Below, piece after piece: positions 42,226 to 53,729 of a DNA stretch of 64,000 bases (position 1 is its first letter; every line of letters starts with the position of its first letter). Position numbers and translations under genes: made by a program. Under the pieces are notes generated by a model. The model saw nothing but the letters and a program-made list of their open reading frames with translations, did no database searches and was not told where the DNA came from. Origin of the DNA: Strigamia acuminata (lineage: Eukaryota > Arthropoda > Chilopoda > Geophilomorpha > Linotaeniidae); NCBI GenBank assembly GCA_949358305.1, contig OX442314.1, positions 7,991,060 through 8,055,059 on the forward strand, read 5' to 3'.

Positions 42226-42598
42226 AGTAGCTTGATTCTTTCCAACTTTGTCAACTTCTTTCCGTTATCTCCACGTGTCTTTAACGCAAATTTCCGAAAC
42301 TTCCTTCTTTCTTTGTTTCCTTCGTCTTTGTCTCCAATTCGAACGTTATCTGCACGTGTTCTACGTATAACGCACGTCGTCTCCGTCTCCAATTCTCCGA
42401 AACTTTTCTGTTTCCTTCGTCTCCGTCTCCAAATTTCTCCGCAACTCGATTTTCGACAATGTTAAGCCCACGCGCTCTTCATCCAAATCGCCGTCATCAA
42501 CTTCCAACTTCAACTTGCAACTAATTTCAACTCCTCAACAACGTTTCAACTTTTCAACTACTTCTTCCCCAAGATCCTTTTTTTCGTCGACTGTGCCA

Positions 42599-42719
42599 TG
42601 TGAGAATGATTAGACAACCGTTAGGCTTGAATGTCGTAACTAGACTGCTTGATTCATGATTGTTGCATATAGAACCGATCTTGACCAGAACTGGCCGCCA
42701 GAGGGAGCTATCGCTCACA
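42599..42719 (-). repeat. TRIM-like 5' LTR (121 bp)
   Basis: Partner of 40166-40286, followed outside by the duplicated GATGG. Confidence 0.95.
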
Positions 42720-43129
42720 GATGGCAAATTAGACATCTCTGCATAAGGCAATCTGAAACAAACAGTTGTATGGTAATATTCACAAAAGCAACCTCAGTAG
42801 GAAACAGAAAAGGCTAAGTATTTTCAAACAACAAATATTATACTACTAGTAATATTAACATACCTACAGTTACCGGTTTGAAATAAATTCTTTTTCATGA
42901 TGCAAGCATTTTTGCACATGTAATAAGTAGATTTGTTTTGTTCACATGGATTACGCTTTGTATTTCTTTGTATAGTCTATTTCATCAAATGAAGTTTAGT
43001 TTAGTATGAGCAGGTGTGTTATTTGTTTAGTTTGTTACCTTGTATGCACGAAACACTATAGAGGTCACCCATCCATAATTTATAGCCAAAGGTGCCAAAA
43101 TGTTAACATCATCTTCCAGATTATTCAGG

Positions 43130-44665
43130 TGTGACGGTTACACTGTCATGCACTTTGCTATTTTTGGACGTTTATTTTATCCATAGATGGCGCTAGTACA
43201 ATTTAGCGGTAATTTCGAATTTCGGTTATTTTTGAAGGAATAAAATATAAATTATCATTTATATTTTATTCTCCCTCAAGTTTAAACAATTATTAAACAT
43301 TTTTAGATGTGTTAATATTAGCTGATTTGTTTGTCACATAATTCTATTGAATTATGTGCAAATTTCACACCTGGTGAAGTCACCATTCACCACCCACTGT
43401 GAGTTGGACTCCTTTCGGATTATAGTCAAAGGGACTTAATCCAAAGTGTGTCCTGCGTATCCAGTTCCTGTAGTGGACCTAGTAGAAGACTATGTCCTGG
43501 GTATCCACTTCCTATAGTCTAGGATTGGATGGATTTAGGTGACCAGTGATCCCATTGGATCACTGGGCAGCCCATTCTTCACACCGAGCATATATTCCCT
43601 TGCAAAACGGATTTGGCTTGCTCTCTTGTTGGTGGTCTGTTCCTGACACCACTTGAACCGGGTTTGGTGGACTTAGGGCCACTTGGGTGAATTTAGTTCA
43701 TCTTGTTGCACTTAGGGGCAATGAATAGCTGTAGCTATGGAAAAGTAACATTTATCTATTTTAATATTCATTCTCAGAATTCCAATACAGGCCGGGTACA
43801 AAATACTTGATATTTAGTGTAAGAATCTAGAGTGAGTAGAAGACTCACAGACACACTGCCCGCCTCTTCATACCAACATTCCGTTGAAGAATTAAATGTA
43901 GAATCTAGAGTGAAGCGATTCACAGACGCATTATTGGGGTAACCGATGTGGAGTAATTTCCCGGTTACTCTCCCGCCAGCCAGAACCGACGTGGAGTAAT
44001 TTCCCGGTAATGGATAACCTTTCCTGTGAGAAACTTCTGATTCAATTCGTTGTTGGTTTGATGGAACATTTAAGTTTGACTTAGATGTTGATTGCACTCG
44101 GGGCAAAAATAGCTCGGCGCTATTTTAATATATTATTTATTTTCACAGTTTTAGTTAAGTTTGTGACTCTAAAATATCATGATTAATTTCATAGAATTAA
44201 TATGAATATTTATTCTCACATTGTTACATCTCGCGGTAATTATTGATTTCAATAATTATCTGCGATGCGATGTGTGTGACGATACAGAAAAGTCAACCGC
44301 ACCTCTCGGATATAACCCACCCAGCCTAACCATTTACACGCCTTTTAGAACCAAACCCCGGACCATTTAGAAGCCAAAGCCATTCATAGATGACATCTTT
44401 TACGTCACAGCAATAAGACCGTTACAAATTCTTATTGCATGACTGAAGCCTTCAAATGATATTATTTCAGGGCTTTTGCCAAATAACTGTATAGTTTAAC
44501 TTATCGTTATTTTAGCCACTTGTAGGCATAATATTTATATAAGTTTCAAACCGGAATAAATGTTATATGTTTTGAGAAAACATCAGGTTTGCATATTTTA
44601 CACTTTCACACAGATAGTTCACACTTTAGTTTAGCAATTGCTATCTCCAGAAGGTAATCGTCACA
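43130..44665 (+). repeat. Long 5' LTR of the exon-9 element
   Basis: It runs from TGTGACGGTT to GTCACA, two bases before the primer site. The first 410 bp match 51185-51587 in reverse (diverged), and the last 124 bp match 51588-51711 almost exactly. A length near 1.5 kb is long but possible for Gypsy-class LTRs. Short open frames inside are not credible genes. Confidence 0.7.
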
Positions 44666-44667
44666 CG

Positions 44668-44685
44668 TGGAGGTTCCACCGAGAT
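44668..44685 (+). other. Primer-binding site, tRNA-Gln
   Basis: TGGAGGTTCCACCGAGAT is the complement of the 3' end of animal tRNA-Gln (acceptor GGTTCCA) with CCA. Confidence 0.8.
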
Positions 44686-44805
44686 AGGTTGCAATTTTTG
44701 AAGTGAACTCTGTGATCTAAGTGTAAATTTGAAAAGTGACTTTTAATTATTCTATGTAAATATTATAATTACAAAGTTTCCGAATTTTTTCCGCAAAAAA
44801 TTTAT

Positions 44806-45400
44806 CTATACTCGAGTAGCATTCAAAAAGCAGGTTTACAAAGTCTGCTCCCATTCGTCAGTTTCAAGGTCAGCCAGTTTACTACTAACTCCAGTCTGTA
44901 GGAGAAGTAGTTTTAGTTTTTATTTATTGTTGGGCTTGTTATGACTAGTTTTGTTAATGTTATTTTGATTTTTTTTCATAAAAAATGTTATTTCCATCAT
45001 TAAAATGAAGTTTTACACATTAAAAAATGTCAAACTCATGTTTGTTGTGTTTATTGCTTACATCGTCTGGAAAAAAATATATTTTTGAACTATTTATTGG
45101 TTACTCAGTCTGGAGCCTAAACAACTTTTGAATTATTTATTGGTTACTCAGTCTGGAGCCTAAACAACTTTTGAATTATTTATTGGTTGCTTTGTTATGC
45201 CGTTTAGTAAAATATAATTATGAAGGGCAACAGATATTGCTTCAACTTGTGGGCAGACATCTTTGTTTAACCTTGACAATGTACAGACATTGTAATCGAT
45301 GTGTTTTGGGTCTACTTTTCTGGATCACTACACTCAGTAAACTGGCGACCAATGGGAGTAGACTTTCTAAACCTGCTTTTTGAATGCTACTCGAGTATAG
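44806..45400. mobile_element. Foldback element, short relative of the minisatellite element
   Basis: The ends CTATACTCGAGTAGCATTC and GAATGCTACTCGAGTATAG continue as inverted repeats for about 60 bp (CAAAAAGCAGGTTTA...TAAACCTGCTTTTTG). The inner right side (GTGTTTTGGGTCTA, GATCACTACAC) matches 4065-4105. It contains a single inverted copy of the 20-bp unit of the 2395-4065 array (ACAGACATTGTAATCGATGT, about 45281-45302). A 45-bp unit (GGTTACTCAGTCTGGAGCC) is present about twice at 45090-45180. Confidence 0.85.
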
Positions 45401-47550
45401 TTCTTGTTCATTCGTTCTTTCAAAAAATCCTTGTTATCTTTTGAAAAATGTCTTAGTTTGAATTTTGTTGATTATTTTATGTAACTATTATAATTGGAAA
45501 ATCTCGAATTCTCTACGAAAAATCTACTTCTGTTTTGATTAGATTTTTTCAAGATATTTTATTATATTTTGGAAATTTCGAAATTATGAATTTTTTTTAA
45601 TCAAGAAATTTGACTTATAAAATTCTTGTTGTATTTTGAAATTGTCTGAGACCAAATCCTCTGATTATTTTGCTAATTCATTCTAATCAAGAAAGTTACC
45701 AATTTAATTGTTTTCTAAAAATCTACTGTGGATTCTATTAAGTTTTTCAAAATATATATTTCTGTTATATTTTGAGAAATCTCGAAACTACGAATTTCGA
45801 CGCTAAAATGGATAAAAAAATTTGGAAATAAAAACTGTCACGGCCCGTGTTTCCTACGCGTACAGTTTACGCATTGTTAACCCGTGTTTGTTCCTATTAA
45901 ACCTAATTTGTGATTCTCCTACCTTTGTTGTTTTGTTTATGTTTGATTCGTGAGTTTTCCTCATTTTCCTTCTATCTTATCTCTTACTCTCTCCTAACTT
46001 TCTCTTCATTCTCTCACTTTTCTCTTATCTACTCCTAGTTTTTCTTCTTTAGTTTATGATTTTGATGCAAGTCTATTTGCATATCTATTCTGGTCAGTAC
46101 GCGTCGGCGTTAGTCATACACTTAGTATGCACCGACTGTACTGATTGGCTCTTGACTCTTCCGTGATTGGTCAAGCTTGGTTGAGTCCAAGTTTACCTCT
46201 CACCCTATTTTTCCTCTTTTGCTTCAGTTGATCTCAGTATCCCGAACGCGTAGGTGCTCCTTTGGAGCCGGTGCTCATGGCTGAGGTTTAACTCCGAAGC
46301 TCACTCGTAGCTTTGCATTCGCCCTGGAATTCTGCAACACGGTTTCAGGCTTTCATTTCATTTCGCGTGTTAACTCACGGTTTTACACCACTCGTTCACC
46401 ATTTGTTTTCCTGCTCCTTTTTGTTCATGTTTTATCGCCGTGACGCGTTATCCAAGGCCAAACAGGATTTGTTGGCCATAAGTTCGAAGTTTGTGTCGTT
46501 TATTTCGCGTGTGCGTGCATCTAGCTTAGTTTAGCCGCCTGCCATTTGGGCTTTAGCTTTAATTAAGCATTAAGTCAGGTTTAGAGTTAGGTTTAGGGCC
46601 CGTGCGTTGTATAAGCACGAGTAAATTGCCCATCCTCGTTCAGACTCGACAGTTTGGGGTTGCTTATGAGCCACTACGAGACGTGCATTCGTTTGCCTTC
46701 GTGTGAAAACACGATTGTTGGCGGGTCACGCGTTGGGTTTTGGTTCAGACGCGACTACCGGACATTCTGTCCCCGAGTTTTACAGCGCGGGATACCCGGC
46801 CACAAATAAATATTAGTGTGGTGCACAGTATCTGAGAGTGTGTTAGCTGCCACTTCCTGCGCACATTCGATTTACGGCAGGTACGAAACTACCAGGGTGT
46901 GTGAATTTACTGTTTCGCGGCGTCTTTCAAACGCTTCTAAACCACCTAGACTCGCGATCCATCACAAAACAATAAAATTTTATTTTCAAGTTGGGTAAAA
47001 CTTGACTAGTTTTGTTCTATTGTTCTGTTCAATGTTAGGTGTTGTAGTAAAATATGAGATCTATGAATACGCATTTAAGATGCAATTCTTGATTTCTACC
47101 TCAAGGAGGGATTTAAAGGGATGAAGGAGGAAATCACCCGAGGCAAGGCCATGGGAAAGTGCATTAAATTATTCTGCTGTTTGAATTAAAGAGTTTTAAA
47201 AGGAAGTAGGTCATTGACTTCACCTGCTTCTATCACAACTGGTTTTTTTGGAACGTTTCATTTTACTGGAGGGAAAATGAATAAATGACGTGATTTGTTT
47301 ACATGTACTTTGTTGGCAAAATCACACATATTAACCATTTTTAGGAAAGTGGGAGGTAATTAAAGTGAAAGTGGGGGTAAATCGTATGGACTTCCAATGA
47401 CAGTGGGCAACATTTGCCATTGTTTAAAGTTTTCTGAGGGTATTGGAAGTGGGGGTTACGGCAAAATTAAAAGTGGGGGTAATTTTAAACGGTTTTTCTC
47501 GAGATGGTGAGTCGAATGCTATATTGCACGTATGGGTCAGGGTGTTTGAT
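45401..47550. other. Unclassified interior of the composite insertion
   Basis: 45401-45830 is AT-rich. At about 45838 a more GC-rich tract begins with TGTCACGGCCCGTG and runs to about 47000 with an AATAAA-like signal near 46970, which looks like another LTR or leader, but I found no second copy or primer site. The short open frames have no recognisable motif. Confidence 0.35.
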
Positions 47551-47554
47551 CACA

Positions 47555-47956
47555 TGTTGAATCTGCACTTGGTGAAATTTTGGCTATGTCCAACACGCTT
47601 CATTGGTGAAATTTTGGCTATGTCCAACACGCTTTGTTGGTGAAATTTGGCTATGTCCAACACGCTTCGTTGGTGATATTTTGACTATGTTCCACAAGCT
47701 TGGTTTGATATTTCGGCTATGTTCCACAAGCTTGGTTTGATATTTTGACTATGTTCCACAAGCTTGGTTTGATATTTCGGCTATGTTCCACAAGCTTGGT
47801 TTGATATTTTGACTATGTTCCACAAGCTTGGTTTGATATTTTGACTATGTTCCACAAGCTTGGTTTGATATTTTGACTATGTTCCACAAGCTTGGTTTGA
47901 TATTTCGGCTATGTTCCACAAGCTTGGTTCGATATTTTGACTAAGTTCCACAAGTT
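47555..47956 (+). repeat. 32-bp tandem repeat, about 12 units
   Basis: The consensus core is GACTATGTTCCACAAGCTTG followed by GTTTGATATTTT. Early units carry the variant GGCTATGTCCAACACGCTTC. Two sub-types (TTTTGACTAT and TTTCGGCTAT) alternate, suggesting amplification of a dimer. Confidence 0.95.
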
Positions 47957-49224
47957 TCTGTATTTATATTTGTACTTATTTCTTATTTCATGTATTTATA
48001 TTTGCAATTATTTCTTATTTTAATTAAAATTCAATTCATTTGTAAATAAATGTATTAAGATTTTTTAATAAAAAATAAATAAATAGGAAATGTAAAATGT
48101 GTAATTCAATTTATTTGCAGATAAATGTATTAAGATTTTTTAATAAAAAAGTCAATTGAAATGTTTAATAGGAAATGTAAAATGTCTAATTCATTTCATT
48201 TACAAATAAATGTATTAAGAATTTTTACATTTCCTATTAAACATTTCAATTGACTTTTTTATTAAAAATTATCTTTATTTGACCTAAAAACAATTTCATT
48301 TTAAATAAAAATTCAATTGCCCCTGGGGAAATTTTTTTTATTCACAAATGAAATGTGACCTAGTTGAAAGACCAGTTTAATTGCAAAAGAGTTGAAATGT
48401 ATTAACACAATTTAAAATGAGAATTCATTTGATTTTTTTGTCCTGTGTGTTGTTATTAATTCCTTATTTTAATTCTATTTACAAAAAAAAATAAAACTTA
48501 TTTTTAAATAAGAAAAAGTTAATTGAAAGAAAGTTTTTATTTGTTAATAGATATTAAAGTTGGAATTTATTAAACCAATTTAAAAATGAAATGGAATTAG
48601 AATTAAAACTATCCATTAGAAAAAATCAAATGAATTCTCATTTGATTCTTTTTAATTCCATTTTAACTTTTATAATTAATAATTTTCATTTACAAATAAA
48701 AATTTTATTCCTTCTAAGTAATGGAACTTTCCAAAACCAGCTGTGTTAAAAGTAAGCCATGTGACAGCATGTAATATATCTTGTAGGAAAAACGGATATG
48801 TGATCAAACAAACAAATTGATAAACATTTATCAAAACAAAAAAAAACAAAAAAAAAATGTTAAACAGTCGAATGAAAATATTTTTTTCCTCACCAGCAAT
48901 TAAATTTCCCCCCCGAAGGCTTTTGCTCTTTAAAAACAAAAATAGCCTTTAGAGATTTTTTTTAATGAGTCAGAAAAAACAGGTTTTCAAAGTGACTCAA
49001 TCAGAAATAAATGAATAATAAATTGTAAAGAAAAATAATTTTATTCAGCTTTTAATTAAAAATTCTTTTACACATTTTATTTGTTTTTCAAAATTTTTTT
49101 TTTACATTGACAAACGAGTTAGCAGAACAGGGGGCACTGCAATGATTACATACGTCACAATTAAACAAGACACTGTTAAATGAATGGCGTAAGAATGCTC
49201 TAGTATGTTCATAAAACTCCATTT
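47957..49224. other. AT-rich DNA with weak minus-strand frame
   Basis: A highly AT-rich stretch with inverted blocks such as GAAATGTTTAATAGGAAATG and CATTTCCTATTAAACATTTC (48160-48250). The minus-strand frame at 48939-48676 has one hydrophobic segment (FFLFFFVLINVYQFVCLI) but no recognisable family. It may belong to the Polinton fragment to its right. Confidence 0.3.
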
Positions 49225-49518
49225 TTATAAACATTCCTTCTCTTCATCAAAAAAATCTATATCCTTAATTTTCTTGCCCGGAATAATTTGATACAACTGC
49301 CTTATGTGTACTCTTGTTTCTGAGTTGAGAGAATCATGTATTATTCTTGCTCTTCTTTTTATTATTTTGCTTAGTTCAGGAAATTGTCCATCAATGCGAA
49401 ATACAAATGCAAAATTATTTATATCTGTAATTTCAGCCCCCCATCTACTTATAAGTTCAAAGATTATTTGCAGTAATATTTTCTCACTTTTTTCATAAGT
49501 TGCACAAAAAAATTCCAT
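49225..49518 (-). CDS. Hypothetical protein, 97 aa, next to Polinton genes
   Basis: A charged, compact frame with an ATG start (MEFFCATYEKSEK) and an acidic tail (DFFDEEKECL). I do not recognise the family. Its strand and position downstream of the Polinton protease suggest it is part of the same fragment, but this is inference, and the region 49560-50430 between them has no convincing frame. Confidence 0.3.
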   Translation of the reverse strand: MEFFCATYEKSEKILLQIIFELISRWGAEITDINNFAFVFRIDGQFPELSKIIKRRARIIHDSLNSETRVHIRQLYQIIPGKKIKDIDFFDEEKECL

Positions 49519-50429
49519 GTTATTCAGCTGAGAAATAATTTATTTTTAATTGAAAATTTAATTAAAATGATGTTTACATACTATATTTTTAATTTATTTT
49601 TAATTGAAAATTTAATTAAAAGCAATTTTATTTATATTTTTAAAAATTTATTTATTTATTATGCATTGCCGGATGAGTCACGCTGCTTTAATATAATTAC
49701 ATGGTCACGTGTTTTGAATTAAATCAGGTGTTTATTCACATATTCATTTTTATTTCCAGATTTAATATGTGAAATATAATTTGTAATTACACCCAATTAA
49801 TCAAAAGACTATTTCCTTATTCAGAGAAAAAACAGTAAAACTAACAATATAAATATTATTTTAAAAACTTGTGATAATTAATTACATAATGCCGCATTAT
49901 ATATATATATAGAGTAGCATTTAGCCGAATAAATGACTTATTTCAGCCAATTCCTGGATTTCGGCGATAGTTACATTGTCGTGTATGTATTTGACGTGTT
50001 CAATATTCTCACTGGAAAATCTACCAAGTTTCTCCACCAGAGTTTGAATCTTGATCTGAAATGCCACAAAAGTAACGAATCGGTTCTCTGATCTATTGAG
50101 CCTCCATAATTAACCAAAAGGAATAATGATAAATGTTTCAAAATTATTTTCCTTTCATCGGTAGTTTTGTTCTGTTGGAGTTCAAAGAGATACATTTTAA
50201 TTCTTTTCTTTCTCAAATTGAAGTGAATATAATAATGTTGCTTTTTTTATATATAGAAAATTTTTGTTACGGTTTCATTTTTGATTTGATACGGACTTTA
50301 ACACATGCCCGTGCTTGTTTGCAGACTTTCCGTAAGGTTTTGTGCGAATCTTTGTTGATTTCAAATTAGGATCGTTTTAACTTCTTAAATAATTTCATTT
50401 TTTTGTGAAAAATGGAAATTGGGTTTACT

Positions 50430-50849
50430 TTACAACAACTCGAGATTATTCATTCCTCGAATGATTTTAATGATTGTATTCTGCCTGAGATTAAGATTGG
50501 CTGCTAAATAGAGCGCAAAGAGGCAAAACATCCCGCAAGAATCCTCTTTTGTCAACGAATACACTTCTTTTGTAGCATAATCTAGGGTAACGTCTCTTCC
50601 GACAAAATCAATGATCTCTTTAGGTGGAACGTTTCCCAAATTATCAAAGTATATGCCTCTGTCATTGCAAAGATACAAGCTGACCCAATGGGTACCACCA
50701 CCCGTCGATGGGTCTAAATTGATGACGAAGCTTTCATTCTTGCCCCGGTGATTCGCGAGCGGTTTCAAGCAATCGATGGGCAACACGTTGTTGAAGTGAG
50801 CGATACGTAGTTTATTCTTCGCCCAGTTGTAAATTTCCACGTTATTCAT
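50430..50849 (-). CDS. PRO: Polinton/Maverick adenain-like cysteine protease
   Basis: The 139-residue frame shows the catalytic order of adenovirus-type maturation proteases: His in GTHWVSLYL, Asp in GIYFDNLGN, and Cys in DSCGMFCLFAL. Polintons encode such a protease to process capsid proteins. The ATG overlaps the stop of the integrase frame (ATGA at 50849-50846), which is compact virus-like packing. The frame is open from start to stop with all three catalytic residues, but the surrounding element is incomplete. Confidence 0.8.
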   Translation of the reverse strand: MNNVEIYNWAKNKLRIAHFNNVLPIDCLKPLANHRGKNESFVINLDPSTGGGTHWVSLYLCNDRGIYFDNLGNVPPKEIIDFVGRDVTLDYATKEVYSLTKEDSCGMFCLFALYLAANLNLRQNTIIKIIRGMNNLELL

Positions 50850-51193
50850 TTTTTAATGTCGATGAGATCATCCACCCATGAATTATGCTTCTGATTGTAG
50901 CCGACCCATTTCACTAGGTACTTCCATGATCCATCGCTGTTTTTCTTTTTTCTAATGACTTTCTCGATCAAGTAGGGATCATCTACCCTGGTTTCAGTTT
51001 TTTGGAGTTCTTCACGGTAAAAGGAACCTTCGATCGATTCTCCCAAACTGTCTTTCAATTTGAAAATTGGAGGTTCATACGTCGTGTCCACTTTATCAAT
51101 TGTAAAGATTTCATTAGTCCAATTTTGCAAAAACCCTTTGTCAAATATGGATTTGGATTTGGAAATACGCACTCGGCAGTCAAATCCATCCAA
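50846..51193 (-). pseudogene. INT: Polinton integrase, C-terminal part with chromodomain
   Basis: It contains the C-terminal domain pattern VRISKSKSIFDKGFLQNW and FKLKDSLGESIEGSFYREEL, followed by a chromodomain (YLIEKVIRKKK, WKYLVKWVGY, NSWVDDLIDI). This arrangement is typical of Polinton integrases. The catalytic DDE core is missing because the frame is cut at about 51180 by LTR sequence; the apparent start codon lies at that junction. Confidence 0.8.
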
Positions 51194-51587
51194 TCCCAGA
51201 TCATAGGAAGTGGATACTCAGGACATAGTCTTCTACTAGGTCCACTACAGGAACTGGATACGCAGGACACACTTTGGATTAAGTCCCTTTGACTATAATC
51301 CAAAAGGAGTCCAACTCACAGTGGGTGATGAGGGGTGACTTCACCAGGTGTAAAGTTTGCACATAATTCAATAGAATTATGTGACAAATAAATCAACTAG
51401 CATTTAAACATCCAAAAGTATTTAAAAGTGTCTAAAGTCGCAGTGGAATAAAATATAAATAGTAATTTATATTTTATTCACTCAAAAATTGTCGAAATTT
51501 GAAATTACCGCTAAAACGTATCAGCGCCATCTATTGGTGAAATAATCGTCCTATACTAGCAAAGTGTATGACAGTGTAACCGTCACA
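51185..51587 (-). repeat. Inverted LTR start, related to 43130-43540
   Basis: On the minus strand it begins TGTGACGGTTACACTGTCAT and follows the 5' LTR for about 400 bp with many differences (TAGATGGCGCT, TTGGACTCCTTTTGGATTAT, GTGTGTCCTGCGTATCCAGT). It abuts, head first, the plus-oriented LTR end at 51588. Confidence 0.75.
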
Positions 51588-51711
51588 AGTTTCAAACCGG
51601 AATAAATGTTATATGTTTTGAGAAAACATCAGGTTTGCATATTTTACACTTTCACACAGATAGTTCACACTTTAGTTTAGCAATTGCTATCTCCAGAAGG
51701 TAATCGTCACA
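51588..51711 (+). repeat. 3' LTR end fragment of the exon-9 element
   Basis: 124 bp, nearly identical to 44542-44665 (GTTTCAAACCGGAATAAATG, CTCCAGAAGGTAATCGTCAC). It is followed by the CAGG duplication. Confidence 0.85.
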
Positions 51712-53729
51712 CAGGAATAACTGAAAATATAATATTCTTTAAAAATTTTATTCTTGGATTTTTTTTTTTTTTCATCTTAGAACCAAGATTAAGTTTTTCA
51801 ATAAATAAAAATGTCTATACGTAGATTGAATTCACAAATCTGGAGTTCAAACATTTTTTTATGCCTTTGCATTTTGAAAATTTTGACTGCAAACATTTTT
51901 GTGAACTTTAAGCTTATATACTGCTATACTAGTATTACCTTTAAATGCTGGTCACATGCTGTTGGAGGGAATAAATTTTCAAATTTAATCATGAGGTAAG
52001 CGGTTAAGTCGATTGATTTTTCTGAAAAACATTGAAACAGTCAAAATTATGGCTGGCTTTTTTACGCCGCAGAAAAAAATTTCAATAACTTGTTCATTTT
52101 CATTGCAAATGAGGCACAATTAATTAATTCCTATAAATTGCCCAAATGTGTGCTCTCAGAAATTAAATGTGTTAAATACCTATGTTTATTCGTGAGCAAT
52201 TACCAAAAGAAAGTGGAATCGGATGCATTGATATGTTTAGTGGTGTTTTATATCCATATATTTCCTACAAGAAAAATAATTTGATGTGATTGTTTTTGGA
52301 ATATAACATACGGTAGTATACTTTATTCTCAATATCAATTGTGTCATGTATGTTGAGTGTTCTCCAGATTTCTTCCAGCGACAATTTGTTGCTGAACAAT
52401 TGCCAGGGCGATATTTCATTGCACATTTTCTTGGTGTGTTTAATTAAGTGTAATCTGGCTTTGTCCATGTCATCATTTTGTTTTTCACCACAGACCGTGA
52501 TCGACTGAAATTCTACAAAGCGACGTTGATCTATTCTAACGATTTTTGTTACCAGTTCATTAATGTAGTATTTGAAACGAATTTGCAAGCAATATAAAGT
52601 GAATCCTGCAGTCACAAATACCAGCACAAACTTAAGCTTTTCTAAGATTTTATCTGTCATCGTTTTCTCTTCACCGGCCAAGACTTTCTTCTTGCATGTT
52701 TCATACAAATAGCGAATCTTATTGTCGGGCCTTTTTTGATTTGGGTTTGACGCAACATAATGTAAATACCAAGTGATTTCAGGTAATGAGATTATCGACA
52801 GACCGAGAAACAGACCCAGATTGCCTCCTAAATCCGAAAGTAGAGCAATAACATCATAGGTGTACCGTTCTTCATACACGGTGATTTTGTCATTAGGTAT
52901 TTCTAAAGATATAGATACAGTATTTTTATCATCTGCTATGTCATTATCACTGAACGGTGTAAAAGTTAATTTTTGACATGAACGTTGACATAGACAATCG
53001 GAAATTGGTTTTGTATTTTCCATCAATTCAAGTGCAATATGGTATTGTTCGTGTGTGCTGTTCGAACATCTGCATAGTGGTAAATCGGTTTCCGTAAAGG
53101 GGAATCTTTTAAAGGAGATATTTAATTAATGTTTTTGTGATACCATCTCATATATTGTTACCTGCATTTTAGATGCTTTTTAAATAGTTTCGATAGACAA
53201 TTTCTGTAGCATTCTCTGTATTCGTCTTCACTGGAGCATTGATTTATAGGTGAATTAACAAATATAAACTAAAAATCAAAACAGAATAAAGTGATCCATA
53301 CATAGTAATTTTTAAGTTATTGGGTAAAATTGTACTTTCATATAACTCAAATAAATTTTTGTTGTTGCACCGGGATATACTACAGTTACACCAAACTGTC
53401 TTTCAAAATTTGAGAACGCAAGGATAATCTAAGTGTAAAAAGAGAATCAATAACAGTCACACAAGTGTTGTTTATTAATATTACCTTATAATAAGCTTTA
53501 GGGCATATGTTAGACATTTTTTTCATGGTTAATGTCAGTAGTTCTCCAAATAAATATTTACTAGAAGCTTGTGCTGTAACAATAAATGATATGTATAGAT
53601 AGTGCTGAGTTTTTGAATGTTTGTTTGTAGTTACGAAATTGAAATGTCGAGCATATCCCATATTTACGGATGGATTCTGTCTGAACAATCATTAAATGTG
53701 AATTTGAAAATTTCTGCAAGAAATAAAGG

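Larger units (their letters stand above)
40166..42719 (-). mobile_element. Small-LTR retroelement (TRIM-like) inserted in exon 11 of gene C
   Basis: The 121-bp LTRs (40166-40286 and 42599-42719) appear identical and are bounded by TG and CA. The 5-bp target duplication GATGG lies at 40161-40165 and 42720-42724. On the minus strand the 5' LTR is followed by TGGCACAGTCGACGA, a primer-site-like sequence resembling tRNA-Ser complements (weak), and the 3' LTR is preceded by the purine tract GGAGGGG. It encodes only one Gag-like frame, itself split by a nested MITE. No protease, RT or integrase is present, so it is non-autonomous and very young. Confidence 0.93.
43130..51711 (+). mobile_element. 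Composite LTR retroelement inserted in exon 9 of gene C
   Basis: The left edge starts TGTGACGGTTACACTG and the right edge ends TAATCGTCACA. The 4-bp duplication CAGG flanks both (43126-43129 and 51712-51715). A tRNA-Gln primer site at 44668 defines the long 5' LTR (43130-44665). Only the last 124 bp of a matching 3' LTR remain (51588-51711); before it lies an inverted LTR start (51185-51587). The interior has no gag or pol of its own but contains a foldback MITE, a tandem repeat and a Polinton fragment, so it has been replaced or filled by later insertions. Confidence 0.75.

Noticed and set aside
42554-42751. Independent small gene with SLWRPVLVKIGS
   Set aside because: It is the start of exon 11 of gene C reading into the 121-bp LTR; the same LTR-encoded text occurs at 40166-40286.
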